Both the position numbers and the translations under genes were made by a program. Positions 23,223 through 32,541 of a DNA stretch of 40,633 bases are shown here, piece by piece. Under the pieces are notes generated by a model, which worked only from the letters and a program-made list of their open reading frames with translations, ran no database searches and was not told the origin of the DNA. The first letter of the stretch is position 1, and each line of letters starts with the position of its first letter. The stretch is from positions 1-40,633 of IMG/VR virus record IMGVR_UViG_3300048833_000705; one strand, given 5' to 3'. The DNA is from a virus.

Positions 23223-23684
23223 ATGAGCTACGCCACCCTCGCAGACGTCATCGCGCGCTATCCGGCCGAGGCCACCATCCTCGCGGCCGACGAGGCCACG
23301 CGCCAGCGCGACGACGCGCGGATCGAGGCGGCGCTCGTGGACGGGGCGCTGGAGATCCGCGCCATCCTCTCGGCGCGCTACACGCCCGCCGAGTTCGCAG
23401 CGTTCGATGAGGACAGCCGGAAGGTTCTGTCCATCTATCAGATCGACATCGCGCTCTACCGCGTGGCGCTCTCCTTCGGGCGCTCCAACGAGCGGATAAA
23501 GGAGCGCTATGAGATGGCGCTCAAGCGTCTGGAGGCGATCGCCGCCGGCAAGGGCGCGCTGACCCTCGATCCGCCCGGTGGCGGCGGCGCACAGCCCGGC
23601 GAACCGGCCTCGATCGGCCCCGGCGAGGTGATCGTCGAAGCGGCCGAGCGCATGTTCACCCGCGACCGCCTGCGGGGGCTGTGA
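23223..23684 (+). CDS. head-tail joining protein (Mu gp36-like, DUF1320)
   Basis: 153 residues. The start (SYATLADVIARYPAEATILAADE) and the helix around IYQIDIALYRVALSFGRSNERIKERYEMAL are the hallmarks of DUF1320. In Mu the family is encoded between capsid and tail genes and probably acts as a head-completion or connector protein. A Gly/Pro-rich loop near residue 120 precedes a C-terminal helix. It starts 9 bases after the previous stop. Confidence 0.85.
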   Translation: MSYATLADVIARYPAEATILAADEATRQRDDARIEAALVDGALEIRAILSARYTPAEFAAFDEDSRKVLSIYQIDIALYRVALSFGRSNERIKERYEMALKRLEAIAAGKGALTLDPPGGGGAQPGEPASIGPGEVIVEAAERMFTRDRLRGL

Positions 23685-24172
23685 TGGCGGGCGTCTCCAT
23701 CGTCGTCACCCTCGAAGGCATATCGCTGGAGGCCGTAGCGGCCGCGCTCCAGGGCGGCAGCACCGAGCCGCTGATGACCAATATCGGCGCGATCCTGGAA
23801 TCCTCACAGCGCGAGCGGATCGAGGAGACCAAGACCGCGCCGGACGGCACCAAGTGGGTTCCGAGCAACGGGCCGGGAACGACGCTGCTCGCCACCGGCC
23901 GGCATCTGCGGGACAGCCTGGCCTTCATCGCCAGCGCCGACCAGGTGGAAGCGGGATCGTCCTGGGAGTTCGCCCACATCCATCAGGACGGCGCAGTCAT
24001 CAAGCCGAAGAGTGCCGAGCGCCTGGCCTTTCGGGTCGGTGGCCGCAAGGTGTTCGCGAAGCAGGTCAAGATCCCCGCGCGCCCCTTCGCGGGTGTCTCG
24101 GCCGACGACGAGAAGGAGATCCAGCGCGTCACGGTCGACTGGCTGCGCCAGCTGCTGCCGGGGGCGAAATGA
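23684..24172 (+). CDS. G: virion morphogenesis protein (Mu G / P2 S family)
   Basis: 162 residues from the ATG at 23684 (overlapping the previous TGA; a GTG at 23681 is in frame). The family motifs are clear: LMTNIGAILESSQRERIEE, APDGTKWVPSN, LLATGRHLRDSLAF, and PARPFAGVSADDE near the end. Members act in tail completion or in head-tail joining. The order gp36, G, gp37 here differs from Mu, where G follows F. Confidence 0.85.
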   Translation: MAGVSIVVTLEGISLEAVAAALQGGSTEPLMTNIGAILESSQRERIEETKTAPDGTKWVPSNGPGTTLLATGRHLRDSLAFIASADQVEAGSSWEFAHIHQDGAVIKPKSAERLAFRVGGRKVFAKQVKIPARPFAGVSADDEKEIQRVTVDWLRQLLPGAK

Positions 24173-24759
24173 TCGCGCCCTCCACACTCGCGCAGCGCCT
24201 CGCCGCGACCCGGCTCCTGGAGCTTCCGCTCGCCGTTGAAGCGACCTTGAAGCCGCTGTTCCCGGACATCACCGTGCGCACCCTCGCCGGCAAGATCGAC
24301 ATGAGCGACGTGATCGAGGGCGAGGCCTACCAGCCGCCGATGATCGCCGTCACGCTCACGCGCTGGCGCGCACCGGTGGCCGTGAATGGCCGCGTGGACC
24401 TGCCGGTCGAGCTCGCGGCCTATGTGGTGACCGAGGAGAAGGCGTTCGGCGCCACCTCCGTCACGCGCGAGGCGGTGGCCTATGCGCTCACCGCCGGCCT
24501 CATGGAGATCCTCGCGGACTTCGACACGTCCCGGTGGGGCCTCACGAGAATCTCGGAGCCCGAGGAGATCGAGGCTCGGCCGATCTTCACGGCGCAGGCC
24601 TTCGCCAAGGGCGTCGCCTATTACTCGGTCACGTGGCGCCAGACGCTGCTGGGCCTCGGCTCCGACCCGCTGGCGCGCATGGTCTACACGGGCGTGGAAA
24701 GCGTCGATGACGGCGTCACCACCGTGTGGCCGCCGGACCTTTCGGAGGCGCCGGTATGA
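24169..24759 (+). CDS. Mu gp37-like protein (DUF1834)
   Basis: A 196-residue protein of the DUF1834/gp37 family, thought to be a tail terminator or joining protein. Visible features are LKPLFPDITVRTLAGKID, a central strand-rich part (LPVELAAYVVTEEKAFGAT), the helix AVAYALTAGLMEIL and a C-terminal strand with YYSVTWRQTLLLG-like content. It overlaps the previous gene by 4 bases and the V gene by 4 bases, linking head and baseplate blocks. Confidence 0.8.
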   Translation: MIAPSTLAQRLAATRLLELPLAVEATLKPLFPDITVRTLAGKIDMSDVIEGEAYQPPMIAVTLTRWRAPVAVNGRVDLPVELAAYVVTEEKAFGATSVTREAVAYALTAGLMEILADFDTSRWGLTRISEPEEIEARPIFTAQAFAKGVAYYSVTWRQTLLGLGSDPLARMVYTGVESVDDGVTTVWPPDLSEAPV

Positions 24760-25367
24760 GCCCCTCCCTTCGCGCCCTCGCGCAACGGCTCGGCCTGATC
24801 GAGCGTCGCCTCGTCGAGCAGGACCAGCGCCTCGCGCGCCAGCTCCTGCGCGGCAAGGTGAAGGAGGTCCGCAAGAAGGACGGCGATTGGCAGGTGCGCG
24901 TGGACCTCGGCCAGGCCGGGAGCGACGAGCCGGTCCTCTCGCCGTGGGTGCACGTGCAGCCGGCCTCGTCCGGCGCCCTCAAGATCAAGGTCAAGCCCAC
25001 CGAGGGCGAGGCCATGACCGTGCTCTCGCCTTCCGGCGTCGTGGGCAGCGGCAGCTGGGCGGTGCGGTCTCCGTTCACCGACACGCACCCGGCGCCGGAA
25101 GGTGACGAGGACGTGGTGATCGAGCGCGGCGAGACCCGCCTCACGATCGAGGACGGCAAGGTGGTGATGTCCACCGGCGATGCCCGCATCGAGCTCGCCG
25201 GCGGCGACATCAAGATCAGCGGCAAGATCGAGATCCACGGCGACGTGGCGATCGACGGCGGCAGCCTCACGCACAAGGGCGCCAACATCGGCAACACCCA
25301 CCGGCACATCAACGTCATGCCGGGGCTCGCCATCTCCGGCCCACCCCAACCAGGAGCCAGCACGTGA
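24756..25367 (+). CDS. V: baseplate spike protein V (P2 gpV-like)
   Basis: 203 residues. The N-terminal OB-like domain (VKEVRKKDGDWQVRVDLG) is followed by HVQPASSGALKIKVKPTEGE. Then comes a run of short beta repeats (VVIERGETRLTIEDGKVVMS, AGGDIKISGKIEIHGDV) that forms the needle. The tip has NTHRHINVMPG, where the HxH pattern can bind iron, as in P2 gpV. It pierces the outer membrane at infection. It is the first gene of the P2-type tail module. Confidence 0.9.
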   Translation: MSPSLRALAQRLGLIERRLVEQDQRLARQLLRGKVKEVRKKDGDWQVRVDLGQAGSDEPVLSPWVHVQPASSGALKIKVKPTEGEAMTVLSPSGVVGSGSWAVRSPFTDTHPAPEGDEDVVIERGETRLTIEDGKVVMSTGDARIELAGGDIKISGKIEIHGDVAIDGGSLTHKGANIGNTHRHINVMPGLAISGPPQPGAST

Positions 25368-25573
25368 AGACCAACTATCGCGTCACCACCGACCGCCCCG
25401 TCGCCGGCCGCATGCGCAGCGCCGGCGACACGGTCGCGCTCACCGCCGCCGAATACAAGGCCGAGGCGCCATGGGGTGGCCTGGAGCCGGTCAAGGCCGC
25501 CAAGGCCGCGCCGGCCGAGGCGCCGCCGGCGGCCTCCGAAAGCGGCGGCAGCCGCGGCAGCCGCAAGGGCTGA
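25364..25573 (+). CDS. small hypothetical protein, 69 aa
   Basis: Starts at a GTG overlapping V. The first 40 residues (RVTTDRPVAGRMRSAGDTVALT) form a compact strand-rich motif. The rest is Ala/Pro/Lys/Gly-rich and basic. The motif resembles the C-terminal module of the linker protein at 22316 (both have a Gly/Pro turn, then a strand ending in LT). No function is known. It lies between V and W, where P2 has no gene. Confidence 0.5.
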   Translation: MKTNYRVTTDRPVAGRMRSAGDTVALTAAEYKAEAPWGGLEPVKAAKAAPAEAPPAASESGGSRGSRKG

Positions 25574-25580
25574 GGCCGCC

Positions 25581-25985
25581 ATGGCCGCGCGCACACAAAG
25601 GACGGGTACGGACAGGGCCACGGGCCGGCTGCTGCGCGGCCGCGCCCATGCCGAGCAGTCGGTGCGCGACATCCTCGCCACCCGCCGCGGCACCCGCGTG
25701 ATGCGCCTCGACTACGGCTCCGACCTCGCCGCCTTGCGCGGTGAGAACATGACCAAGGTCAACGTGCTCAGGGCCTATGCCGAGATGGTCGAGGCGATCC
25801 ATGACCAGGAGCCCGCGGTGCGGGTGGCCAAGGTCGCGCTGGCGAAGCTCGACGGGCGCGCCGGCATCATCGGCTTTGACCTCTATCTCGTCTTCTACCC
25901 CTACGGTCACCTTGGGGACTATTCGGTCGCCGAGGACATCGACATGCGCGTCCCGGTGACCGCGCTGGCGCGAGGCACCGCATGA
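25581..25985 (+). CDS. W: baseplate wedge protein W (gp25-like)
   Basis: 134 residues of the GPW/gp25 family. RGRAHAEQSVRDILATRRGTRVMRLDYGSDL is typical (quoted in part: EQSVRDILATRRGTRVMR and YGSDLAAL). The C-terminus is VFYPYGHLGDYSVAEDIDMRVPV-like beta structure. It forms the core wedge of the baseplate with J. Its stop overlaps the J start by 4 bases. Confidence 0.9.
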   Translation: MAARTQRTGTDRATGRLLRGRAHAEQSVRDILATRRGTRVMRLDYGSDLAALRGENMTKVNVLRAYAEMVEAIHDQEPAVRVAKVALAKLDGRAGIIGFDLYLVFYPYGHLGDYSVAEDIDMRVPVTALARGTA

Positions 25986-26863
25986 CCGATGGCGTCACCC
26001 AGGCGGATCTCGCGGGCCTGCCGCCGGCGCAGGCGATCGAGGAGCTCGACCACGCGGCGATCGTCGCGGAAATGGTCGCCGACTTCGAGGCCCGGTGGGC
26101 GGCGCTACGCGCGGCCGACCCGGACCTCCCGCCCATCGATGTGCTGGCGCTCGGCAGCGAGCCGGTACGCAAGCAGTTCGAGGCCGCTGCCTTCCGGGAG
26201 CTGCTGTTGCGGGCGCGGATCAACGACGCCCTGCGCTCCAATCTGCTGTTCTACGCCCGCGGCTCCGACCAGGATCAGCTGGTCATCTTCTACGATGTCG
26301 TTCGCCTGGCTCTGGAAGGCGACGCCGCGCTCCAGAGCCGAACCCTCCTCGCCATCCAGGGCCGGTCCCCCGGCGGCCCGGAGGCGCGCTACCGCGCCAT
26401 CGCCCGCGCCGCCGACGTGCGGGTGGCGGACGCCGCGGTCTACCGGCTCGGCCGCGACCCGACCATCCGGGTGGCGATCTATGCCACCGACAATGACGGC
26501 GTCGCCGACGATGCGCTCATCGCCAAGGTGTCGGCCGCCCTGCACGCGCCCGATGTCCAGCTGGTCAACGACAGCATCTTCGTCGGCGCCGCGGTCTTCC
26601 AGGTCGTGAATGTGGCCGCCGATGTCTGGCTCCTGCCGACGACGCCGGACGCGGTGCTAGAAACCCTGCCCGATGTGCTGCGCGCCGCTTGGTCGGCCGA
26701 GACGGGCATGGGCTTTGATTTCGAGCCGAGTTGGGCAGGCGCGCGCCTCATGGTGTCCGGCATCCGCAAGGTGGCCGTGACCACGGCAGCGGTGGTGGCC
26801 GAGCCCTACCAAGCGCTCACGCTCGGCGCCGTCACCATCACCAATCGCGGGAGGTCCTATTGA
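25982..26863 (+). CDS. J: baseplate wedge protein J (P2 gpJ-like)
   Basis: 293 residues, the size of P2 gpJ. Signature parts are PPIDVLALGSEPVRKQFEAA, LLLRARINDALRSNLL with a YARGSDQDQL turn, and ALQSRTLLAIQGRSPGGPE, where J proteins have a conserved PEAYR-type motif (here PEARYRAIA). The C-terminal half is beta-rich. Ends with RGRSY. J and W build the six baseplate wedges. The stop overlaps the TTG start of I. Confidence 0.92.
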   Translation: MTDGVTQADLAGLPPAQAIEELDHAAIVAEMVADFEARWAALRAADPDLPPIDVLALGSEPVRKQFEAAAFRELLLRARINDALRSNLLFYARGSDQDQLVIFYDVVRLALEGDAALQSRTLLAIQGRSPGGPEARYRAIARAADVRVADAAVYRLGRDPTIRVAIYATDNDGVADDALIAKVSAALHAPDVQLVNDSIFVGAAVFQVVNVAADVWLLPTTPDAVLETLPDVLRAAWSAETGMGFDFEPSWAGARLMVSGIRKVAVTTAAVVAEPYQALTLGAVTITNRGRSY

Positions 26864-27963
26864 GCGACCTCCTGCCGAGCTCGGCGAGCCTCTTCGAGCG
26901 CACGCTCCTAGCGGCCACCGACCCGACCGCACGGATCGGCGACACCATCGCCGCGCTGCACGGCCTCAAGCATCACAACCCGCCGCCCTCGCTGCTGCCC
27001 TACCTCGTCTACGAGTATGGCCTCGGCGAGCTCTCGCCATATGTGCCCAACCTTTACGACCTGATCGACGAGGGCCTGGGCTGGCAGCGCATCCGCGGCA
27101 CCCACGGCGCCGTCGCGCAAGCGCTCGCCTGGATCGGCCAGGCCGGCGCCATCGAGCACGCGGCCACCCGCCGGCGCTGGTGGAACATGTGGCAGCTGGC
27201 GCTGGCGGCGATCCCGGCCGAGGCGGACCTGATCCGGATCGAAGGACTTGCGCAGCTCTCCGCCCCCAGGCGCTCGGACTTCTGGCGGGGCTTTCGCGGC
27301 TACGACGCCCGCGAACTGGAACTCGCCGACGCGCGATGGGGCGAGACCCTGCTCGGCGACCAGAGCGGCGCCGTGGTAGCGCCGGGCGCGGCGCGCTGGA
27401 GCTTCGGCCGGCGGGTGGAGATCGACCACGACGTGACCGAGGCGGAGCTCACCGCCCTCGGCGTCTGGACCGAGCCCGTGGGCGGGCCTGAGCTCACATG
27501 GGAGGTGGATGCCGCGTGGGACGATCTCGACGTGTCCTGGGTCGACGACGCCGACCTTTCCCGCTCGCTGCTGATGTTGGCGGGCGCCGGCACGGGGCCG
27601 GCCTGGGCGGTCTTCAAGGACGCGGGCGGCGCGGTGATCGGCTATCGGCGGGCGCTGGCGCGCCGGCAGGTCGTGCCCGATTCCACCGGCGCCTACAGCG
27701 TCGGCGCAAGCCGCTACGCCCCCGGCGCCGGGACCGCGCTCTACGTCGCAGCCCGCACCGATTTCGGGGACGCGGCCGGAAGCATCGCCGCAAGCGTCGG
27801 CTTCATCCTGTCGGCTGTTCCGGCGTCCGGCCAGCCCGTGGGCGCGCGCTGGCTCGGCCCCGGCGGGCTCGCGGCAAGCGGCCCGATCATCGCCGAGACC
27901 GCCGTCACGATCGCCTTCGCACCCCATGTGCGCGAGCACGTCGCCGCACTTCTGAGGTTCTGA
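26860..27963 (+). CDS. I: tail protein I (P2 gpI-like) with C-terminal extension
   Basis: I place the start at the TTG at 26860, because it overlaps the J stop, lies 5 bases after a strong GGGAGG, and gives the normal I start (SDLLPSSASLFERTLLAAT). Residues 1-190 match Phage_tail_I: LPYLVYEYGLGELSPYVP, WQRIRGTHGAVAQALAWIG. Another 177 residues follow that P2 I lacks. They are beta-rich (ARWGETLLGD, RWSFGRRVEIDHDVTE, RYAPGAGTALYVAARTD) and may cover the wedge or attach the next protein. The whole is 367 residues. Confidence 0.85.
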   Translation: MSDLLPSSASLFERTLLAATDPTARIGDTIAALHGLKHHNPPPSLLPYLVYEYGLGELSPYVPNLYDLIDEGLGWQRIRGTHGAVAQALAWIGQAGAIEHAATRRRWWNMWQLALAAIPAEADLIRIEGLAQLSAPRRSDFWRGFRGYDARELELADARWGETLLGDQSGAVVAPGAARWSFGRRVEIDHDVTEAELTALGVWTEPVGGPELTWEVDAAWDDLDVSWVDDADLSRSLLMLAGAGTGPAWAVFKDAGGAVIGYRRALARRQVVPDSTGAYSVGASRYAPGAGTALYVAARTDFGDAAGSIAASVGFILSAVPASGQPVGARWLGPGGLAASGPIIAETAVTIAFAPHVREHVAALLRF

Positions 27964-27965
27964 AA

Positions 27966-30900
27966 ATGCCTTTTACGCACCCTTCAAGCCTCCCCGATGC
28001 CTTCGATCGTTCCGCCGATCGGCCGGCATGGGACGGCGTGGTGTTCCGCGAGCGCCGCTTCGCGCAGGGCGCCGAGCTCAACGAGGTGCAGTCCATCGCC
28101 GGCCGGCGCGCCCGGCGGGTGGGCGACCTGGTGGCGCGCGACGGCGACCGGATCGAGGGTGCGGACATCATCGTCGACGCGCCCGGCGAGCGCCTGGTGC
28201 TCGGCGCCGGCCGCATCTATGTGCGGGGCGACGTGCGCCCGGTGCCCGCCCGCGTCATCGAGGACGTTGCGCTCGCCGGCGACGTGACGGTGGGCGTGCG
28301 CCTCGTTGCCTCCTATGTCACCGAGGATGACGATCCGGCGCTTTTGGGCCTCGCCGCCGGCAGCCTCGGCGAGGGTGAGCCCGGCGCCGCGCGCCTGGTG
28401 GAGACGCTCTCTTGGGCGCTCGCCGGCGACGCGGGCGCGGGCGATTTCTTTGGCGTCTATCTGGTGCGCGACGGCTCGGTGATCGACCAGACGCCGCCGC
28501 CCTCGCTGTCGGGCGTCAACGCCGCTATCGCGGTCTACGACCGGGACGCCAACGGCTCCTATGTGGTCGAGGGCTGCCGGGTGACAGCGCTCGGCGCCGC
28601 CGGCGGCTCCCAGGTGTTCTCGGTGAGCGAGGGCGTCGCCAATATCTTCGGCTACAAGCGCACTCGGCAGACCTCCTTGCGCCATGCCGAGCCGGAAAGC
28701 TGGGACGTGGAGACGGTGGACGCCGAGCCGCACACCTTCGCGGACGGCGGCAGCGGCACCGCCACCATCGTCCTCAACCACGGCCCGATCGACGCCATCA
28801 ATTCGGTGGTCATCACCAAGCAGGTGACCGAGACGGTGGTGCGCGGCACCCCGAACAACACCTCCGACGCGCTGGCGCACACCGGCGTGACCATGATCGT
28901 CTCGGTGACTCAGGGCGCCACCACCTATGCCGCCGGCGGTGACTACACGCTTGCCGCGGACCGCGTAAATTGGGCGCCGGGCGGGGCCGAGCCCGCCGGC
29001 GGGTCCAGCTACCAGGTCACGTACCGCTATCTCGACGCGGTGGCGGTGGACAGCCAGACGGCCGACACCATCACGGTTTCCGGGGGCGTCACCGGCTCGT
29101 CGGTCATCGTCGGCTACGACTGGCGGCTGCCGCGGGTCGACCTCGTCTGCCTCGACCAAGCCGGGGGCGTGGTCTATCTGCGCGGCACCTCGGCCCGATC
29201 GGCGCCGATCGCGCCCATCTCGCCGGTCACGCTTCTGCCGCTCGCCGAGGTCACCAACGACTGGCGCGGCACTCCCGCGGTGAGGAACAGCGGCGTCCGT
29301 TCCATGCCCTATTCCCAGATTTGGCGCATGTGGAACCGGCTGGTGGACGCCCTCGACCTCATCGCCCTGGAGCGCCTCCGCTCGGACGTGGATGCGCGCG
29401 AGCCCGTCGCCAAGCGCGGCGTCTTCGTCGACCCGTGCACCGATGACAGCTTCCGCGACCAGGGCGAGCCGCAGACGGCCGCGGTGTTCCTCGGCTCGAT
29501 CCAGCTCGCCATTGATCCCACCTTCCACGCGGTGGAGATCGCCGCGCCCATCATGCTCGACTGGATCGAGGAGGTGATCATCTCCCAGCCGCTGAAGACC
29601 GGCTGCATGAAGATCAACCCCTACGCCAATTTCGAGCCCCTGCCGGCGCGCCTGACGCTCGACCCGAGCACCGATTTCTGGACCGTCGAACAGACCGAGT
29701 GGCTTTCGCCGCAGACGCTGGCGATCACCCGCCGCCAGATCCGGTGGGGCCACAATGACAGCACCGTCAGCGCGCGCACCACGGTGGCGGACGTGCTGGT
29801 CGACGAGCGCGAGGAGCTGCTCGAATTCTTGCGCGAGATGCCCGTCGCCTTCCAGGTGCGCGGCTTCGGCCCCGGCGAGACGCTCGCAAGCCTGACCTTC
29901 GACGGGGTGGACGTGACGCCGGCCGGCCCGCTGGCGGCCGATGGCGATGGCGAGATCGCTGGCACCATCACGATCCCGGAGGGCATCGTTGCCGGCACGA
30001 AGGAGGTGGTGGCCACCGGCGGCGCCGGCGCCATCGCTCGCGCGCTGTTCGTCGGTCAGGGTGAGATCAGCGTCGAGGTGATGCAGCGCCAGCGCCTGGT
30101 TGAGGTGACCATCACCCACTGGACCGATCCGCTGGCGCAGACCTTCGCCTTGCCGGCGCAGCGCCATGTGTTGGGCGTCAACCTCTATCCCTGCGCCATT
30201 GGCGACGCCGCGAACCCGCTGGTGGTGGACCTGGTGCCCACGGCGACTGGCCTCCCCACACGCGAGGTGCGGGCCGCCGCCTACCAACCCATGACCGGCG
30301 TCGAGGCGGGCGACATGCTCGACGTGCGCTGGGCGGCGCCGATCTACATCCCGGCCGACCGCGAGATGGCCTTCGTGGTCAAGACGGATGATGCCGCGCA
30401 TGCGCTTTCCATCGCCACCCTCGGCGATTTCGACGCGGTGGCACAGCGATGGGTTTCGGCCCAGCCTTATGCCGTGGGAACGCTCCTGAGCTCGGCCAAT
30501 GCGAGCACCTGGACGCCGCACCAGGCGGCGGACCTCGCCTTCGAGCTCGTAGCGGCGAAGTTCACAGCCACCACCAAGACGATGGATCTCGGGTCGTTCG
30601 ACCTGGTGGACTGCTCCGACCTCCTGATCCTCGCCACCGTCGAGCTCCCCACGGCGGAATGCAAATTCCGCTTCGAGCTGGTGCGCGCGGGCGGAGCGGT
30701 GATCGAAGTCCAGCCCAACCAGCCCATGGAGTTCTCGGCCTACATCACCGAAACCGTGCAGTTGCGCGCGGTCCTCACGGGCACCGCGCAGGTGAGCCCT
30801 ACACTCTGGCCCGGCATCACGCTGGTGGCGGGCAAAATGCGGGCCTCGGGCACCTATGTAAGCCGCCGCTTCACCGCCGGCACGGCAGCCCGCGTTTCCA

Positions 30901-31133
30901 CCAATCTCAAGGCGCGCCTGCCGGCGGGATCGGGCGTCACGGTGGAGCTCGACGTGGGAGGCGTGTGGACCGCTGTGCCGCTGACCGCCACCGAGTCGCT
31001 CAATGACGGCTGGGCCGAGCGCGAGCACACCGTCGCATCCATCACCAGCGCTGAGACGCGCGTGCGGCTGACGCTCACCGGGACGCCGGCGGCGCGGCCC
31101 TCGCTCGCCGACCCGCGCGCAGTCTCGATCTGA
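27966..31133 (+). CDS. large DUF4815 tail/baseplate-associated protein
   Basis: 1055 residues, the largest gene here. The N-terminus (DAFDRSADRPAWDGVVFRE and AQGAELNEVQSIAGRRARR) is that of DUF4815, a family encoded next to phage baseplate and fibre genes. A long beta-rich body follows, with domains such as NHGPIDAINSVVITKQV and IRWGHNDSTVSARTTVADV, ending in a carbohydrate-binding-like module (YVSRRFTAGTAARVS). In position it replaces P2 H as the fibre or side-tail component. It may attach fibres to the baseplate. Confidence 0.75.
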   Translation: MPFTHPSSLPDAFDRSADRPAWDGVVFRERRFAQGAELNEVQSIAGRRARRVGDLVARDGDRIEGADIIVDAPGERLVLGAGRIYVRGDVRPVPARVIEDVALAGDVTVGVRLVASYVTEDDDPALLGLAAGSLGEGEPGAARLVETLSWALAGDAGAGDFFGVYLVRDGSVIDQTPPPSLSGVNAAIAVYDRDANGSYVVEGCRVTALGAAGGSQVFSVSEGVANIFGYKRTRQTSLRHAEPESWDVETVDAEPHTFADGGSGTATIVLNHGPIDAINSVVITKQVTETVVRGTPNNTSDALAHTGVTMIVSVTQGATTYAAGGDYTLAADRVNWAPGGAEPAGGSSYQVTYRYLDAVAVDSQTADTITVSGGVTGSSVIVGYDWRLPRVDLVCLDQAGGVVYLRGTSARSAPIAPISPVTLLPLAEVTNDWRGTPAVRNSGVRSMPYSQIWRMWNRLVDALDLIALERLRSDVDAREPVAKRGVFVDPCTDDSFRDQGEPQTAAVFLGSIQLAIDPTFHAVEIAAPIMLDWIEEVIISQPLKTGCMKINPYANFEPLPARLTLDPSTDFWTVEQTEWLSPQTLAITRRQIRWGHNDSTVSARTTVADVLVDEREELLEFLREMPVAFQVRGFGPGETLASLTFDGVDVTPAGPLAADGDGEIAGTITIPEGIVAGTKEVVATGGAGAIARALFVGQGEISVEVMQRQRLVEVTITHWTDPLAQTFALPAQRHVLGVNLYPCAIGDAANPLVVDLVPTATGLPTREVRAAAYQPMTGVEAGDMLDVRWAAPIYIPADREMAFVVKTDDAAHALSIATLGDFDAVAQRWVSAQPYAVGTLLSSANASTWTPHQAADLAFELVAAKFTATTKTMDLGSFDLVDCSDLLILATVELPTAECKFRFELVRAGGAVIEVQPNQPMEFSAYITETVQLRAVLTGTAQVSPTLWPGITLVAGKMRASGTYVSRRFTAGTAARVSTNLKARLPAGSGVTVELDVGGVWTAVPLTATESLNDGWAEREHTVASITSAETRVRLTLTGTPAARPSLADPRAVSI
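27972..27987 (+). repeat. weak TTNAA repeat pair (DUF4815 start)
   Basis: A degenerate core (TTTAC, 27972) and TTCAA (27983-27987) are 11 bp apart in the first codons of the DUF4815 gene. One core is imperfect, so membership in the repeat family is uncertain. Confidence 0.3.
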
Positions 31134-31143
31134 GGAGGGGCCC

Positions 31144-32286
31144 ATGGCCATCGTGGATGATCGCACCTCCCGCAACTACCCGCTGCCGCACGCGAGCAAC
31201 AAGCTGCCCGAGGACGTAGAGCGGCTGCGCGAAGCCTTCACGGCCATCGACACCGACATGGCCGCGGCACTCTTGCAGATCGCCGGCAAGGCGGCCGCCG
31301 CGCACGTCCACGCCATGGGCGACGTGACCGGCCTGGTGGCGGCGCTCGCCGGCAAGGCCGCGCTGGCCCATCTCCACGCGCTCGCGGACCTGACCGACAC
31401 GGACGTCACCGGCGCCACCAACGGCCAGTTGCTCAAGAAGATCGGCTCGAAGTGGCAGCCCGGCTCGATCTCGCTGGCGGACGTGGTGGGCTGGGAGGGC
31501 ACCGTCGCGTCGATGATCGCGGCCCAGGTGGCGGGCCTGGTGGGCGGATCGCCCGCCACCCTCGACACGCTGGACGAACTCGCGCAGGCGCTTGGGGGCG
31601 ATCCGGACTTCGCCACCACCATAGCGACCGCCCTCGGCAACCGGTTGCGCATCGACGCCGGTCAGACGCTCAATCCGACGCAGCAGGGGCAGGGACGATC
31701 CAACCTCGGCCTCGGCGGCCTGGCCGTGCTGAGCTCGATCGCCGATGCCGGACTGATCGCCAACTCCATCTTAACCTTCGCCAAGCTCCACGCCTCCGCC
31801 GTCGCCTCGCAGGCCGAGGCCGAGGCCGCCGCCGCCAGCGACAAGCTCATGACTCCGCTGCGGGTGCGGCAGGCGGTCATCAAGTGGCTGGCGACCGTGG
31901 AGCAGGCGGAAGCCGGAACGGCGACCGACGTGCTCATGACGCCGGCCACCACCAAGGCCGAGGTGCGAAAGCTCAGTGAGGCCAGCCTCACTCTCAATGG
32001 GTATCAGAAGATGCCCTCCGGCCTGATCATGCAGTGGGGCAAGTTCACGGGCGCCAGCGAAAGCACCGTGAATTTCCCGGTCGTCTTTCCCGAGAACGTG
32101 TTCTCGGTAACCGCGACGTTGGTCGATCCGACCAACTTCGCCGTGTCCAACACTTGGAGCGCCGCCATCAGCTCCATCACGACAAGCGGCTTCCTTGCCC
32201 GCCGCCGCCTTAATACCTCGACCGGCGGCAATTCCATCAACACCATCACGGCGATCGACATCAACTGGATGGCGCTCGGCAACTAG
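31144..32286 (+). CDS. tail fibre protein
   Basis: 380 residues. The start (AIVDDRTSRNYPLPHASN) and EDVERLREAFTAIDTDM are typical of fibres that attach to the baseplate. Two HxH repeats (AHVHAMGDVTGL and AHLHALADLTD) match metal-binding trimer segments. The C-terminus (KMPSGLIMQWGKFTG, FPVVFPENVFSVTATLVD, DINWMALGN) is the gp53-like receptor-binding tip. Unlike Mu, no invertible G segment or second fibre set is seen. A GAGGGGCCC ribosome site precedes the ATG. Confidence 0.88.
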   Translation: MAIVDDRTSRNYPLPHASNKLPEDVERLREAFTAIDTDMAAALLQIAGKAAAAHVHAMGDVTGLVAALAGKAALAHLHALADLTDTDVTGATNGQLLKKIGSKWQPGSISLADVVGWEGTVASMIAAQVAGLVGGSPATLDTLDELAQALGGDPDFATTIATALGNRLRIDAGQTLNPTQQGQGRSNLGLGGLAVLSSIADAGLIANSILTFAKLHASAVASQAEAEAAAASDKLMTPLRVRQAVIKWLATVEQAEAGTATDVLMTPATTKAEVRKLSEASLTLNGYQKMPSGLIMQWGKFTGASESTVNFPVVFPENVFSVTATLVDPTNFAVSNTWSAAISSITTSGFLARRRLNTSTGGNSINTITAIDINWMALGN

Positions 32287-32295
32287 GAGGGCACC

Positions 32296-32538
32296 ATGTC
32301 GCGCGGATTTCTGAAGGCAGCGGGTCGTGTGGCGGTCCAGCATTGGACCATCGTCCCCTCCAATGACCCCATGCTGGTGCGTCCCTGGGCCATCGTCGCG
32401 CTGACCGATGGTGTGGCAGCGCTGGTGGATGAGGCGGGGACGGCCGTTTCCTATCCCGTGACGGCCGGCCAGCAACTCAACATCTGCCCGGTCAAAGTGC
32501 TGCCGGCGACCACCGCGACCCTGGTGGGCTGGAGATAG
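32296..32538 (+). CDS. hypothetical fibre-associated protein, 80 aa
   Basis: A strand-rich 80-residue protein (VQHWTIVPSNDPMLVRPWAIV; GVAALVDEAGTAVSYPVTAG). It starts behind AGGAGGGCACC right after the fibre stop. The spacing suggests a partner of the fibre, but no family is recognised. Small beta-rich proteins of this kind follow fibre genes in other phages. Confidence 0.55.
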   Translation: MSRGFLKAAGRVAVQHWTIVPSNDPMLVRPWAIVALTDGVAALVDEAGTAVSYPVTAGQQLNICPVKVLPATTATLVGWR

Positions 32539-32541
32539 CCG

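Noticed and set aside
27984-31175. Long minus-strand frame of 1063 residues opposite the DUF4815 gene
   Set aside because: It is a codon-composition shadow. The + strand frame has a recognisable N-terminus and the minus frame has none.
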